From Rhipicephalus microplus (taxonomy: Eukaryota > Arthropoda > Arachnida > Ixodida > Ixodidae), in contig NC_134701.1 in assembly GCF_043290135.1 (NCBI RefSeq), forward strand, positions 6,230,001 to 6,294,000: a stretch of 64,000 bases of DNA. Direction: 5' to 3'. The position numbers were made by a program, and so were the translations under genes. The notes under the pieces are model-generated. The model saw only the letters and a list, made by a program, of their open reading frames with translations, did not search any database and was not told where the DNA came from. Shown here in pieces: positions 1 through 10,081 of this stretch. Every line of letters begins with the position of its first letter. The first letter of the stretch is position 1.

Positions 1-39
1 GAAGATATGTTCTGATGGTGGTGAGAGTGGAGCACGACT

Positions 40-113
40 GTCTCCGTGGCGCAATCGGCTAACGCGATCGGCTGTTAACCGAAAGGTTGGAGGTACGAGC
101 CCTCCTGGGAGTG
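40..113 (+). pseudogene. Class B pseudo-tRNA-Asn, CGGCTAACGC D arm
   Basis: This class B form carries AATCGGCTAACGC in the D arm, so 13:22 becomes C.A. The anticodon GTT is intact, the B box is GGTACGAGCCC, and the 3' end is CCTCCTGGGAGTG (usually CCTCCCGGGAGTG). The T stem GGAGG/CCTCC is paired. Copies of this D-arm form are frequent, for example 927, 2553, 3883, 4032, 6835, 7425, 8754, 8903, 37362 and 45179. Confidence 0.68.
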
Positions 114-122
114 GTGTGTTGC

Positions 123-129
123 TTTTTTT
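123..129 (+). terminator. Pol III-type T7 terminator, class B
   Basis: Seven T bases start 10 bases after the end of the body at 40-113, followed by A and four more T. Runs of four or more T on the sense strand end Pol III transcription. This T7-A-T4 arrangement recurs at the same place in nearly every class B unit, so each unit could make a separate pre-tRNA of about 85-90 nt. Confidence 0.7.
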
Positions 130-134
130 ATTTT

Positions 135-187
135 GGGCTGATAGCTTTGAAGATATGTTCTGATGGTGGTGAGAGTGGAGCACGACT
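135..187 (+). other. Inter-unit spacer, representative copy
   Basis: The 53 bp between the T run and the next body begin GGGCTGATAGC and end GAGCACGACT. It is about as conserved among copies as the tRNA body, which shows that body and spacer were amplified together. It contains TGATAG (a WGATAR-type string) and GATGGTGGTGAG. No TATA-like box stands at the usual place about 25-30 bp upstream. Common variants are TTTGAAAATATG, CTCTGAAGAAATG, TATGTAATGATGG and GTGAGTGTGGAGCAGG. Confidence 0.8.
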
Positions 188-261
188 GTCTCCGTGGCGC
201 AATTGGCTAGCGCGATCGGCTGTTAACCGAAAGGTTGGAGGTACGAGCAAACCCGGTGGTG
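188..261 (+). pseudogene. Class A pseudo-tRNA-Asn (CCACCC-GGTGG type)
   Basis: An example of the common class A unit, here with the variant GAGCAAACCCGG. The GTT loop, A box and D stem are intact. T55 is A (GGTACGAGC). In typical class A units the T-stem 3' strand is CCACC while the 5' strand is GGAGG, leaving A51.A63 unpaired; CCACC instead matches the GGTGG directly downstream. The acceptor 3' strand CGGTGGT does not match GTCTCCG. I read class A as non-functional in translation, though its A box and T8 run remain. Confidence 0.72.
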
Positions 262-270
262 GTGCGGCGC

Positions 271-278
271 TTTTTTTT
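271..278 (+). terminator. Pol III-type T8 terminator, class A
   Basis: Eight T bases, then C and three T, follow the class A body at 188-261 after a nine-base trailer ending GCGGCGC. This form is typical of class A units. Run length varies from about 7 to 9 across copies, as expected for slippage-prone homopolymers, and accounts for many one-base spacing differences. Confidence 0.7.
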
Positions 279-335
279 CTTTGGGCTGATAGCTTTGAAG
301 ATATGTTCTGATGGTGGTGAGAGTGGAGCATGACT

Positions 336-408
336 GTCTCCATGGCGCAATTGGCTATTCGATCGGCTGTTAACTGAAAGGTTTGAGGTTCGAGCCCTGC
401 CGGGAGTG
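336..408 (+). pseudogene. Class C pseudo-tRNA-Asn (TATTCG D-arm deletion, 73 nt)
   Basis: Class C reads GGCTATTCGATCGG where other units have GGCTAGCGCGATCGG: one base is lost and the 3' strand of the D stem is destroyed. The anticodon stem 3' side is CTGAA, making 30:40 a G.T wobble, and the variable loop reads AGGTTT. The B box GGTTCGAGCCC is intact, so promoter and terminator survive while the tRNA fold does not. About 44 copies occur; those at 45769, 49601 and 52695 read TATTAGA. Confidence 0.72.
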
Positions 409-778
409 TTGTGTTGCTTTTTTTATTTTGGGCTGATAGCAATGAAGATATGTAATGATGGTGGTGAGAGTGGAGCACGACTGTCTCTGTGGCGCAATTG
501 GCTAGCGCGATCGGCTGTTAACCGAAAGGTTGGAGGTGCGAGCCCTCCCGGGAGTGGTGTGTTGCTTTTTTTATTTTGGGCTGATAGCTTTGAAGATATG
601 TTCTGATGGTGGTGAGAGAGGAGCACGACTGTCTCCGTGGCGCAATTGGCTAGCGCAATCGGCTGTTAACCGAAAGGTTGGAGGTACGAGCCCAACCGGT
701 GGTGGTGCGGCGCTTTTTTTTCTTTGGGATGATAGCTTTGAAGATATGTTCTGATGGTGTTGAGAGTGGAGCAGGACT

Positions 779-852
779 GTCTCCGTGGCGCAATGGGCTA
801 GCGCTATCGGCTCTTAACCGAAATTTTGGAGGTACGAGCCCACCCGGTGGTG
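779..852 (+). pseudogene. Lys-type anticodon (CTT) singleton
   Basis: The loop reads CTCTTAA with CTT at 813-815, a lysine anticodon, by G34-to-C. The anticodon 3' arm is followed by ATTTTGG, and the D arm has ATGGGCTAGCGC. Its relatives at 7278, 27363 and 30909 keep GTT, so the change is private to this copy. Confidence 0.75.
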
Positions 853-1369
853 GTGCGGCGCTTGTTTTTCTTTGGGCTGATAGCTTTGAAGATATGTTCT
901 GATGGTGGTGAGAGTGGAGCACGACTGTCTCCGTGGCGCAATCGGCTAACGCGATCGGCTGTTAACCGAAAGGTTGGAGGTACGAGCCCTCCTGGGAGTG
1001 GTGTGTTGCTTTTTTTATTTTGGGCTGATAGCTTTGAAGATATGTTCTGATGGTGGTGAGAGTGGAGCACGACTGTCTCCGTGGCGCAATTGGCTAGCGC
1101 GATCGGCTGTTAACCGAAAGGTTGGAGGTACGAGCAAACCCGGTGGTGGTGCGGCGCTTTTTTTTCTTTGGGCTGATAGCTTTGAAGATATGTTCTGATG
1201 GTGGTGAGAGTGGAGCATGACTGTCTCCATGGCGCAATTGGCTATTCGATCGGCTGTTAACTGAAAGGTTTGAGGTTCGAGCCCTGCCGGGAGTGTTGTG
1301 TTGCTTTTTTTATTTTGGGCTGATAGCAATGAAGATATGTAATGATGGTGGTGAGAGTGGAGCACGACT

Positions 1370-1443
1370 GTCTCTGTGGCGCAATTGGCTAGCGCGATCG
1401 GCGGTTAACCGAAAGGTTGGAGGTTCAAGCCCTCCCGGGAGTG
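1370..1443 (+). pseudogene. U33-to-G pseudo-tRNA-Asn class
   Basis: The loop is CGGTTAA: the invariant U33, needed for the anticodon U-turn, is G at 1403, next to GTT at 1404-1406. The rest is well kept, including D stem, T stem and (as GGTTCAAGCCC here) the B box. The 5' end is usually GTCTCTG. Copies: 1370, 2996, 5358, 5949, 7868, 10673, 12152, 17767, 19392, 21457, 23082, 26034, 27954, 31499, 42380, 53582, 55795, 57121, 58452, 60665, 61991. A U33-to-A form (CAGTTAA) occurs at 39280, 40011, 43268, 43996, 50192 and 50921. Confidence 0.8.
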
Positions 1444-2404
1444 GTGTGTTGCTTTTTTTATTTTGGGCTGATAGCTTTGAAAATATGTTCTGATGGTGGT
1501 GAGTGTGGAGCAGGACTGTCTCAGTGGCGCAATTGGCTAGCGCGATCGGCTGTTAACCGAAAGGTTGGAGGTACGAGCCTACCCGGTGGAGGTGCGGCGC
1601 TTTTTTTTCTTTGGGCTGATAGCTTTGAAGATATGTTCCGATGGTGGTGAGAGTGGAGCACGACTGTCTCCGTGGCGCAATTGGCTAGCGCGATCGGCTG
1701 TTAACCGAGAGGTTGGAAGTTGGAGCCCAACCGGTGGTGGTGCGGCGATTTTTTTTTTCCTTTTGGCTGATAGCTTTGAAAATATGTTCTGATGGTGGTG
1801 AGTGTGGAGCAGGACTGTCTCCGTGAAGCAATTGGCTAGCGCGATCGGCTGTTAACCGAAAGGTTGGAGGTACGAGCCCACCCGGTGCTGGTGCGGCGCT
1901 TTCTTTTCTTTGGGCTGATAGCTTTGAAGATATGTTCTGATGGTGGTGAGAGTGGAGCACGACTGTCCCCGTGGCGCAATAGGCTAGCGCGATCGGCTGT
2001 TAACCGAAAGGTTGGAGGTTTGAGCCCTCCCGGGAGTGGTGTGTTGCTTTTTTTTCTTTGGGCTTATAGTTTTGAAGATATGTTCTCATGGTGGTGAGAG
2101 TGGAGCAGGACTGTCTCCGTGGCGCAATTGGCTAGCGCGATCGGCTGTTAACCGAAATTTGGAGGTACGAGTCCACCCGGTGGTGGTGCGGCGCTTTTTT
2201 TTTGGGCTGATAGCTTTGAAGAAATGTTCTGATGGTGGTGAGAGTGGAGCACATCTGTCTCCGTGGCGCAATTGGCTAGCGCGATCGGCTGTTAACCGAA
2301 AGGTTGGAGGTTTGAGCCCTCCCGGGAGTGGTGTGTTGCTTTTTTTATTTTGGGCTGATAGCTTTGAAACTATGTTCTGATGGTGGTGAGTGTGGAGCAG
2401 GACT

Positions 2405-2478
2405 GTCTCCGTGGCGCAATTGGCTAGCGCGATTGGCTGTAAACCGAAAGGTTGGAGGTACGAGCCTACCCGGTGGAG
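2405..2478 (+). pseudogene. Tyr-type anticodon (GTA) derivative of the Asn unit
   Basis: The loop reads CTGTAAA, giving GTA at 2439-2441, a tyrosine anticodon, by T36-to-A. The B box has the A55 form and the 3' end is CCTACCCGG. Copies with the same anticodon: 2405, 14962, 18800, 22490, 25443, 62722. Position 28-31 varies (TTGG or TCGG), so these six are not all one recent duplication. Confidence 0.8.
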
Positions 2479-3440
2479 GTGCGGCGCTTTTTTTTCTTTG
2501 CGCTGATAGCTTTGAAGATATGTTCTGATGGTGGTGAGAGTGGAGCACGACTGTCTCCGTGGCGCAATCGGCTAACGCGATCGGCTGTTAACCGAAAGGT
2601 TGGAGGTACGAGCCCTCCCGGGAGTGGTGTGTTGCTTTTTTTATTTTGGGCTGATAGCTTTGAAGATATGTTCTGATGGTGGTGAGAGTGGAGCACGACT
2701 GTCTCCGTGGCGCAATTGGCAAGCGCGATCGGCTGTTAACCGAAAGGTTGGAGGTACGAGCCCACCCGGTGGTGGTGCGGCGCTTTTTTTTCTTTGGGCT
2801 GATAGCTTTGAAGATATGTTCTGATGGTGGTGAGAGTGGAGCACGACTGTCTCCATGGCGCAATTGGCTATTCGATCGGCTGTTAACTGAAAGGTTTGAG
2901 GTTCGAGCCCTGCCGGGAGTGTTGTGTTGCTTTTTTTATTTTGGGCTGATAGCTATGAAGATATGTAATGATGGTGGTGAGAGTGGAGCACGACTGTCTC
3001 TGTGGCGCAATTGGCTAGCGCGATCGGCGGTTAACCGAAAGGTTGGAGGTTCGAGCCCTCCCGGGAGTTGTGTGTTTCTTTTTTTATTTTGGGCTGATAG
3101 CTTTGAAAATATGTTCTGATGGTGGTGAGTGTGGAGCAGGACTGTCTCCGTGGCGCAATTGGCTAGCGCGATCGGCTGTTAACCGAAAGGTTGGAGGTAC
3201 GAGCCTACCCGGTGGAGGTGCGGCGCTTTTTTTTCTTTGGGCTGATAGCTTTGAAGATATGTTCTGATGGTGGTGAGAGTGGAGCACGACTGTCTCCGTG
3301 GCGCAATTGGCTAGCGTGATCGGCTGTTAACCGAGAGGTTGGAAGTTGGAGCCCACCCGGTGGTGGTGCGGCGATTTTTTTTCCTTTTGGCTGATAGCTC
3401 TGAAGAAATGTTCTGACGGTGGTGAGAGTGGAGCACGACT

Positions 3441-3513
3441 GTCTCCATGGCGCAATTGGCTATGCGATCGGCTGTCAACTGAAAGGTTGGAGGTTCGAGT
3501 CCCGCGGGAGTGG
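3441..3513 (+). pseudogene. Asp-type anticodon (GTC) derivative of the Asn unit
   Basis: The loop reads CTGTCAA, so 3474-3476 is GTC, an aspartate anticodon, by T36-to-C. The body is 73 nt with GGCTATGCG in the D arm and 5' end GTCTCCA; the B box is intact (GGTTCGAGTCC). Twenty copies share it: 3441, 6394, 8313, 9939, 12597, 15407, 17033, 19837, 20723, 23527, 26479, 28399, 30025, 31944, 33570, 36185, 37953, 41346, 56239, 61109. The rest of the body is Asn-like, so this is a mutated Asn unit that was amplified, not a true tRNA-Asp. Confidence 0.82.
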
Positions 3514-4328
3514 TGTATTGCTTTTTTTTCTTTGGGCTGATAGCTTTGAAGATGTGTTCTGATGGTGGTAAGAGTGGAGCACGACTGTCTCCGTGGCGCA
3601 ATTGGCTAGCGCTATCGGCTGTTAACCGAAAGGTTGGAGGTTCGGGCCCACCTGGTGATGGTGCGGCGCTTTTTTTTCTTTGGGCTGATAGCTTTGAAGA
3701 TATGTTCTGATGGTGGTGAGAGTGGAGCACGACTGTCTCCGTGGCGCAATTGGCTAGCGCGATCGGCTGTTAACCGAAAGGTTGAAGGTACGAGCCCACC
3801 CGGTGGTGGTGCGGCGCTTTTTTTTCTTTGGGCTGATAGCTTTGAAGATATGTTTTGATGGTGGTGAGAGTGGAGCAGGACTGTCTTCGTGGCGCAATCG
3901 GCTAACGCGATCGGCTGTTAACCGAAAGGTTGGAGGTACGAGCCCTCCCGGGAGTGGTGTGTTGCTTTTTTTTATTTTGGGCTGATAGCTTTGAAGATAT
4001 GTTCTGATGGTGGTGAGAGTGGAGCACGACTGTCTCCGTGGCGCAATCGGCTAACGCGATCGGCTGTTAACCGAAAGGTTGGAGGTGCGAGCCCTCCCGG
4101 GAGTGGTGTGTTGCTTTTTTTATTTTGGGCTGATAGCTTAGAAGATTTGTTCTGATGGTGGTGAGAGTGGAGCACGACTGTCTCCGTGGCGCAATTTGCT
4201 AGCGCGATCGGCTGTTAACCGAAAGGTTGGAGGTACGAGCCCACACGGTGGTGGTCCGGCACTTTTTTATTCTTTGGACTGATAGCTCTGAAGAAATGTT
4301 CTGACGGTGGTGAGAGTGGAGCACGACT

Positions 4329-4401
4329 GTCTCCGTGGCGCAATTGGCTATGCGAAATGCTGTTAACCGGAAGGTTGGAGGTTCGAGCCCTCGCGGGAGT
4401 G
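4329..4401 (+). pseudogene. Collapsed anticodon-stem class (GCGAAATG / CCGGA)
   Basis: Bases before the loop read AAATG here and AAAGG in sister copies, while the 3' strand is CCGGA, leaving only one or two pairs in the anticodon stem. GTT and the B box GGTTCGAGCCC are intact. Copies: 4329, 24414, 34450, 38246, 41644, 48131, 54765, 59635. They usually follow a unit with the trailer GTCCGGCAC. Confidence 0.72.
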
Positions 4402-7400
4402 GTGTGTTGCTTTTTTTTGAGGCTGATAGCTTTGAAGATATGTTTTGATGGTGGTGAGAGTGGAGCAGGACTGTCTCCGTGGCGCAATAGGCTAGCGCGA
4501 TCGGCTGTTAACCGAAAGGTTGGAGGTACGAGCCCACCCGGTGTGGTGCGGCGCTTTTTTTCTTTGGGCTCATAGCTCTGAAGAAATGTTCTGACGGTGA
4601 TGAGAGTGGAGCACGACTGTCTCCGTGGCGCATTTGGCTAGCGCGATCGGCTGTTAACTAAAAGGTTGGAGGTACGAGCCCTCCCGGGAGTGGTGTGTTG
4701 CTTTTTTTTCTTTGGGCTGATAGCTTTGAAAATATGTTCTGATGGTGGTGAGTGTTGAGCAGGACTGTCTCCGTGAAGCAATTGGCTAGCGCGATCGGCT
4801 GTTAACCGAAAGGTTGGAGGTACGAGCCCACCCGGTGCTGGTGCGGCGCTTTCTTTTCTTTGGGCTGATAGCTTTGAAGATATGTTCTGATGGTGGTGAG
4901 AGTGGAGCACGACTGTCCCCGTGGCGCAATAGGCTAGCGCGATCGGCTGTTAACCGAAAGGTTGGAGGTTTGAGCCCTCCCGGGAGTGGTGTGTTGCTTT
5001 TTTTTCTTTGGGCTGATAGTTTTGAAGATATGTTCTGATGGTGGTGAGAGTGGAGCACGACTGTCTCCGTGGCGCAATTGGCTAGCGCGATCGGCTGTTA
5101 ACCGAAAGGTTCGAGGTACGAGCCCACCCGGTGGTGGTGCGGCGCTTTTTTTTCTTTGGGCTGATAGCTTTGAAGATATGTTCTGATGGTGGTGAGAGTG
5201 GAGCACGACTGTCTCCATGGCGCAATTGGCTATTCGATCGGCTGTTAACTGAAAGGTTTGAGGTTCGAGCCCTGCCGGGGGTGTTGTGTTGCTTTTTTTA
5301 TTTTGGGCTGATAGCTATGAAGATATGTAATGATGGTGGTGAGAGTGGAGCACGACTGTCTCTGTGGCGCAATTGGCTAGCGCGATCGGCGGTTAACCGA
5401 AAGGTTGGAGGTTCGAGCCCTCCCGGGAGTGGTGTGTTTCTTTTTTTATTTTGGGCTGATAGCTTTGAAAATATGTTCTGATGGTGGTGAGAGTGGAGCA
5501 CGACTTTCTCCGTGGCGCAATCGGCTAACGCGATCGGCTGTTAACCGAAAGGTTGGAGGTACGAGCCCTCCCGGGAGTGGTGTGTTGCTGTTTTTATTTT
5601 GGGCTGATAGCTTTGAAGATATGTTCTGATGGTGGTGAGAGTGGAGCACGACTGTCTCCGTGGCGCAATTGGCTAGCGCGATCGGCTGTTAACCGAAAGG
5701 TTCGAGGTACGAGCCCACCCGGTGGTGGTGCGGCGCTTTTTTTTCTTTGGGCTGATAGCTTTGAAGATATGTTCTGATGGTGGTGAGAGTGGAGCACGAC
5801 TGTCTCCATGGCGCAATTGGCTATTCGATCGGCTGTTAACTGAAAGGTTTGAGGTTCGAGCCCTGCCGGGGGTGTTGTGTTGCTTTTTTTATTTTGGGCT
5901 GATAGCTATGAAGATATGTAATGATGGTGGTGAGAGTGGAGCACGACTGTCTCTGTGGCGCAATTGGCTAGCGCGATCGGCGGTTAACCGAAAGGTTGGA
6001 GGTTCGAGCCCTCCCGGGAGTGGTGTGTTTCTTTTTTTATTTTGGGCTGATAGCTTTGAAAATATGTTCTGATGGTGGTGAGTGTGGAGCAGGACTGTCT
6101 CCGTGGCGCAATTGGCTAGCGCGATCGGCTGTTAACCGAAAGGTTGGAGGTACGAGCCTACCCGGTGGAGGTGCGGCGCTTTTTTTTCTTTGGGCTGATA
6201 GCTTTGAAGATATGTTCTGATGGTGGTGAGAGTGGAGCAAGACTGTCTCCGTGGCGCAATTGGCTAGCGCGATCGGCTGTTAACCGAGAGGTTGGAAGTT
6301 GGAGCCCACCCGGTGGTGGTGCGGCGATTTTTTTTCCTTTTGGCTGATAGCTCTGAAGAAATGTTCTGACGGTGGTGAGAGTGGAGCACGACTGTCTCCA
6401 TGGCGCAATTTGCTATGCGATCGGCTGTCAACTGAAAGGTTGGAGGTTCGAGTCCCGTGGGAGTGGTGTATTGCTTTTTTTTCTTTGGGCTGATAGCTTT
6501 GAAGATGTGTTTTGATGGTGGTAAGAGTGGAGCACGACTGTCTCCGTGGCGCAATTGGCTAGCGCTATCGGCTGTTAACCGAAAGATTGGAGGTTCGGGC
6601 CCACCTGGTGGTGGTGCGGCGCTTTTTTTTCTTTGGGCTGATAGCTTTGAAGATATGTTCTGATGGTGGTGAGAGTGGAGCACGACTGTCTCCGTGGCGC
6701 AATTGGCTAGCGCGATCGGCTGTTAACCGAAAGGTTGAAGGTACGAGCCCACCCGGTGGTGGTGCGGCGCTTTTTTTCTTTGGGCTGATAGCTTTGAAGT
6801 TATGTTCTGATGGTGGTGAGAGTGGAGCAGGACTGTCTCCGTGGCGCAATCGGCTAACTCGGTCGGCTGTTAACCGAAAGGTTGGAGGTACGAGCCCTCC
6901 CGGGAGTGGTGTGTTGCTTTTTTTATTTTGGGCTGATAGCTTTGAAGATATGTTCTGATGGTGGTGAGAGTGGACACGACTGTCTCCGTGGCGCAATCGG
7001 CTAACGCGATCGGCTGTTAACCGAAAGGTTGGAGGTGCGAGCCCTCCCGGGAGTGGTGTGTTGCTTTTTTTATTTTGGGCTGATAGCTTTGAAGATATGT
7101 TCTGATGGTGGTGAGAGTGGAGCACGACTGTCTCCGTGGCGCAATTGGCTAGCGCAATCGGCTGTTAACCGAAAGGTTGGAGGTACGAGCCCAACCGGTG
7201 GTGGTGCGGCGCTTTTTTTTCTTTGGGATGATAGCTTTGAAGATATGTTCTGATGGTGTTGAGAGTGGAGCAGGACTGTCTCCGTGGCGCAATGGGCTAG
7301 CGCTATCGGCTGTTAACTGAAATTTTGGAGGTACGAGCCCACCCGGTGGTGGTGCGGCGCTTGTTTTTTTTGGGCTGATAGCTTTGAAGATATGTTCTGA

Positions 7401-8163
7401 TGGTGGTGAGAGTGGAGCACGACTGTCTCCGTGGCGCAATCGGCTAACGCGATCGGCTGTTAACCGAAAGGTTGGAGGTACGAGCCCTCCCGGGAGTGGT
7501 GTGTTGCTTTTTTTATTTTGGGCTGATAGCTTTGAAGATATGTTCTGATGGTGGTGAGAGTGGAGCACGACTGTCTCTGTGGCGCAATTGGCTAGCGCGA
7601 TCGGCTGTTAACCGAAAGGTTGGAGGTACGAGCAAACCCGGTGGTGGTGCGGCGCTTTTTTTTCTTTGGGCTGATAGCTTTGAAGATATGTTCTGATGGT
7701 GGTGAGAGTGGAGCACGACTGTCTCCATGGCGCAATTGGCTATTCGATCGGCTGTTAACTGAAAGGTTTGAGGTTCGAGCCCTGCCGGGAGTGTTGTGTT
7801 GCTTTTTTTATTTTGGGCTGATAGCTATGAAGATATGTAATGATGGTGGTGAGAGTGGAGCACGACTGTCTTTGTGGCGCAATTGGCTAGCGCGATCGGC
7901 GGTTAACCGAAAGGTTGGAGGTTCGAGCCCTCCCGGGAGTGGTGTGTTGCTTTTTTTATTTTGGGCTGATAGCTTTGAAAATATGTTCTGATGGTGGTGA
8001 GTGTGGAGCAGGGCTGTCTCCGTGGCGCAATTGGCTAGCGCGATCGGCTGTTAACCGAAAGGTTGGAGGTACGAGCCTACCCGGTGGAGGTGCGGCGCTT
8101 TTTTTTCTTTGGGCTGATAGCTTTGAAGATATGTTCCGATGGTGGTGAGAGTGGAGCACGACT

Positions 8164-9935
8164 GTCTCCGTGGCGCAATTGGCTAGCGCGATCGGCTGTT
8201 AACCGAGAGGTTGGAAGTTGGAGCCCAACCGGTGGTGGTGCGGCGATTTTTTTTCCTTTTGGCTGATAGCTCTGAAGAAATGTTCTTACGGTGGTGAGAG
8301 TGGAGCACGACTGTCTCCATGGCGCAATTGGCTATGCGATCGGCTGTCAACTGAAAGGTTGGAGGTTCGAGTCCCGCGGGAGTGGTGTATTGCTTTTTTT
8401 TCTTTGGGCTGATAGCTTTGAAGATGTGTTCTGATGGTGGTAAGAGTGGAGCACGACTGTCTCCGTGGCGCAATTGGCTAGCGCTATCGGCTGTTAACCG
8501 AAAGGTTGGAGGTTCGGGCCCACCTGGTGGTGGTGCAGCGCTTTTTTTCCTTTGGGCTGATAGCTTTGAAGATATGTTCTGATGGTGGTGAGAGTGGAGC
8601 ACGACTGTCTCCGTGGCGCAATTGGCTAGCGCGATCGGCTGTTAACCGAAAGGTTGAAGGTACGAGCCCACCAGGTGGTGGTGCGGCGCTTTTTTTCTTT
8701 GGGCTGATAGCTTTGAAGCTATGTTCTGATGGTGGTGAGAGTGGAGCAGGACTGTCTCCGTGGCGCAATCGGCTAACGCGATCGGCTGTTAACCGAAAGG
8801 TTGGAGGTACGAGCCCTCCCGGGAGTGGTGTGTTGCTTTTTTTTATTTTGGGCTGATAGCTTTGAAGATATGTTCTGATGGTGGTGAGAGTGGAGCACGA
8901 CTGTCTCCGTGGCGCAATCGGCTAACGCGATCGGCTGTTAACCGAAAGGTTGGAGGTGCGAGCCCTCCCGGGATTGGTGTGTTGCTTTTTTTATTTTGGG
9001 CTGATAGCTTTGAAGGAATGTTCTGATGGTGGTGAGAGTGGAGCACGACTGTCTCCGTGGCGCAATTGGCTAGCGCGATCCGCTGTTAACCGAAAGGTTG
9101 GAGGTACGAGCCCAACCGGTGGTGGTGCGGCGCTTTTTTTTCTTTGGGATGATAGCTTTGAAGATATGTTCTGATGGTGTTGAGAGTGGAGCAGGACTGT
9201 CTCCGTGGCGCAATGGGTTAGCGCGATCAGCTGTTAACAGAAAGGTTGGAGGTACGAGCCCACCCGGTGGTGGTGCGGCGCTTGTTTTTCTTTGGGCTGA
9301 TAGCTTTGAAGATATATTCTGATGGTGGGAAGAGTGGAGCACGGCTGTCTTCATGGCGCAAGTGGCTAGCGCGATCGGCTGTTAACCGAAAGGTTGGAGG
9401 TACGAGCCCTTCCGGGAGTGGTGCGGCGCTTTTTTTTCTTTGGGCTGATAGCTCTGAAGAAATGTTCTGACGGTGGTGAGAGTGGAGCACGACTGTCTCC
9501 ATGGCGCAATTGGCTAGCGCGGTTGGCTGTTAACCGAAAGGTTGGAGGCTCGAGCCCTCCCGGGAGTGTTGTGTTGCTTTTTTTATTTTTTGCTGATAGC
9601 TTTGAAAATATGTTTTGATGGTGGTGAGTGTGGAGCAGGACTGTCTCCGTGACGCAATTGGCTAGCTCGATCGGCTGTTAACCGAAAGGTTGGAGGTACG
9701 AGCCCACCCGGTGGAGGTGCGGCGCTTTTTTTTCTTTGGACTGATAGCTTTGAAGATATGTCCTGATGGTGGTGAGAGTGGAGCACGACTGTCTCCGTGG
9801 CGCAATTGGCTAGCGCGATCGGCTGTTAACCGACAGGTTGGAGGTTGGAGCCCTCCCGGTGGTGGTGCGGCGATTTTTTTCCTTTTGGCTGATAGCTCTG
9901 AAGAAATGTTCTGACGGTGGTGAGAGTGGAGCACG
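8164..9935 (+). repeat. Direct repeat with 12448-14219 (offset 4284)
   Basis: Twelve units follow in the same order, including GTGGTAAGAG before 8459/12743, the AACAGAAAGG stem at 9199/13483 and GCTCGAGCCC at 9495/13779. Identity ends where 9939 continues as a GTC unit and 14223 as GTGGCGCATTTGG. Together with the 7,094 and 2,810 offsets (12448 to 15258) this block exists at least five times, including 28250-30021 and 31795-33566. Confidence 0.85.
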
Positions 9936-10081
9936 ACTGTCTCCATGGCGCAATTGGCTATGCGATCGGCTGTCAACTGAAAGGTTGGAGGTTCGAGTCC
10001 TCCCGGGAGTGGTGTATTGCTTTTTTTTGGGCTGATAGCTTTGAAGATATGTTCTCGTGGTGGTGAGAGTGGAGCAGGACT

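Larger units (their letters stand above)
1..510 (+). repeat. Direct repeat with 888-1397 (offset 887)
   Basis: Bases 1-510 and 888-1397 read the same, including the rare marker CCTCCTGGGAGTGG at 101 and 988 and GAGCAAACCCGG at 245 and 1132. The offset equals six units less one base. Identity ends inside the anticodon loop, where one copy has CTGTTAA (483) and the other CGGTTAA (1370). Confidence 0.88.
1215..10000 (+). repeat. 8.8-kb higher-order repeat, left copy
   Basis: About 59 units recur in the same order at 21302-30086, offset 20,085-20,087 bp. Shared rare markers include GTGGACACG before 6982 and 27067, CTGTAAACC at 2405 and 22490, and TTAGAAGATTTG near 4138 and 24223. The order of variants is kept except for the patch at about 5.04-5.46 kb. 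The right end lies in the GTC unit at 9939/30025. Confidence 0.88.
40..10011 (+). repeat. Unit map, part 1: 68 tRNA-like bodies
   Basis: First base of each body (each 73-74 nt unless noted elsewhere): 40, 188, 336, 483, 631, 779, 927, 1075, 1223, 1370, 1518, 1666, 1817, 1965, 2113, 2257, 2405, 2553, 2701, 2849, 2996, 3144, 3292, 3441, 3587, 3735, 3883, 4032, 4180, 4329, 4473, 4619, 4767, 4915, 5063, 5211, 5358, 5506, 5654, 5802, 5949, 6097, 6245, 6394, 6540, 6688, 6835, 6982, 7130, 7278, 7425, 7573, 7721, 7868, 8016, 8164, 8313, 8459, 8607, 8754, 8903, 9051, 9199, 9347, 9495, 9643, 9791, 9939. Oddities: 6982 follows a two-base spacer loss (GTGGACACG), a marker repeated at 27067 and 30613; 2113 has a shortened anticodon 3' arm (GAAATTTGG). 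Confidence 0.93.

Noticed and set aside
106..112. CTCCCGGGAG palindrome as a restriction or transposon end site
   Set aside because: It coincides with the T-stem/acceptor junction of every class B body, and no terminal inverted repeats or target duplications surround it.
3441..3513. True tRNA-Asp gene
   Set aside because: Only the anticodon base 36 and a few class-specific sites differ from the neighbouring Asn units; the rest of the body is the Asn-derived repeat.
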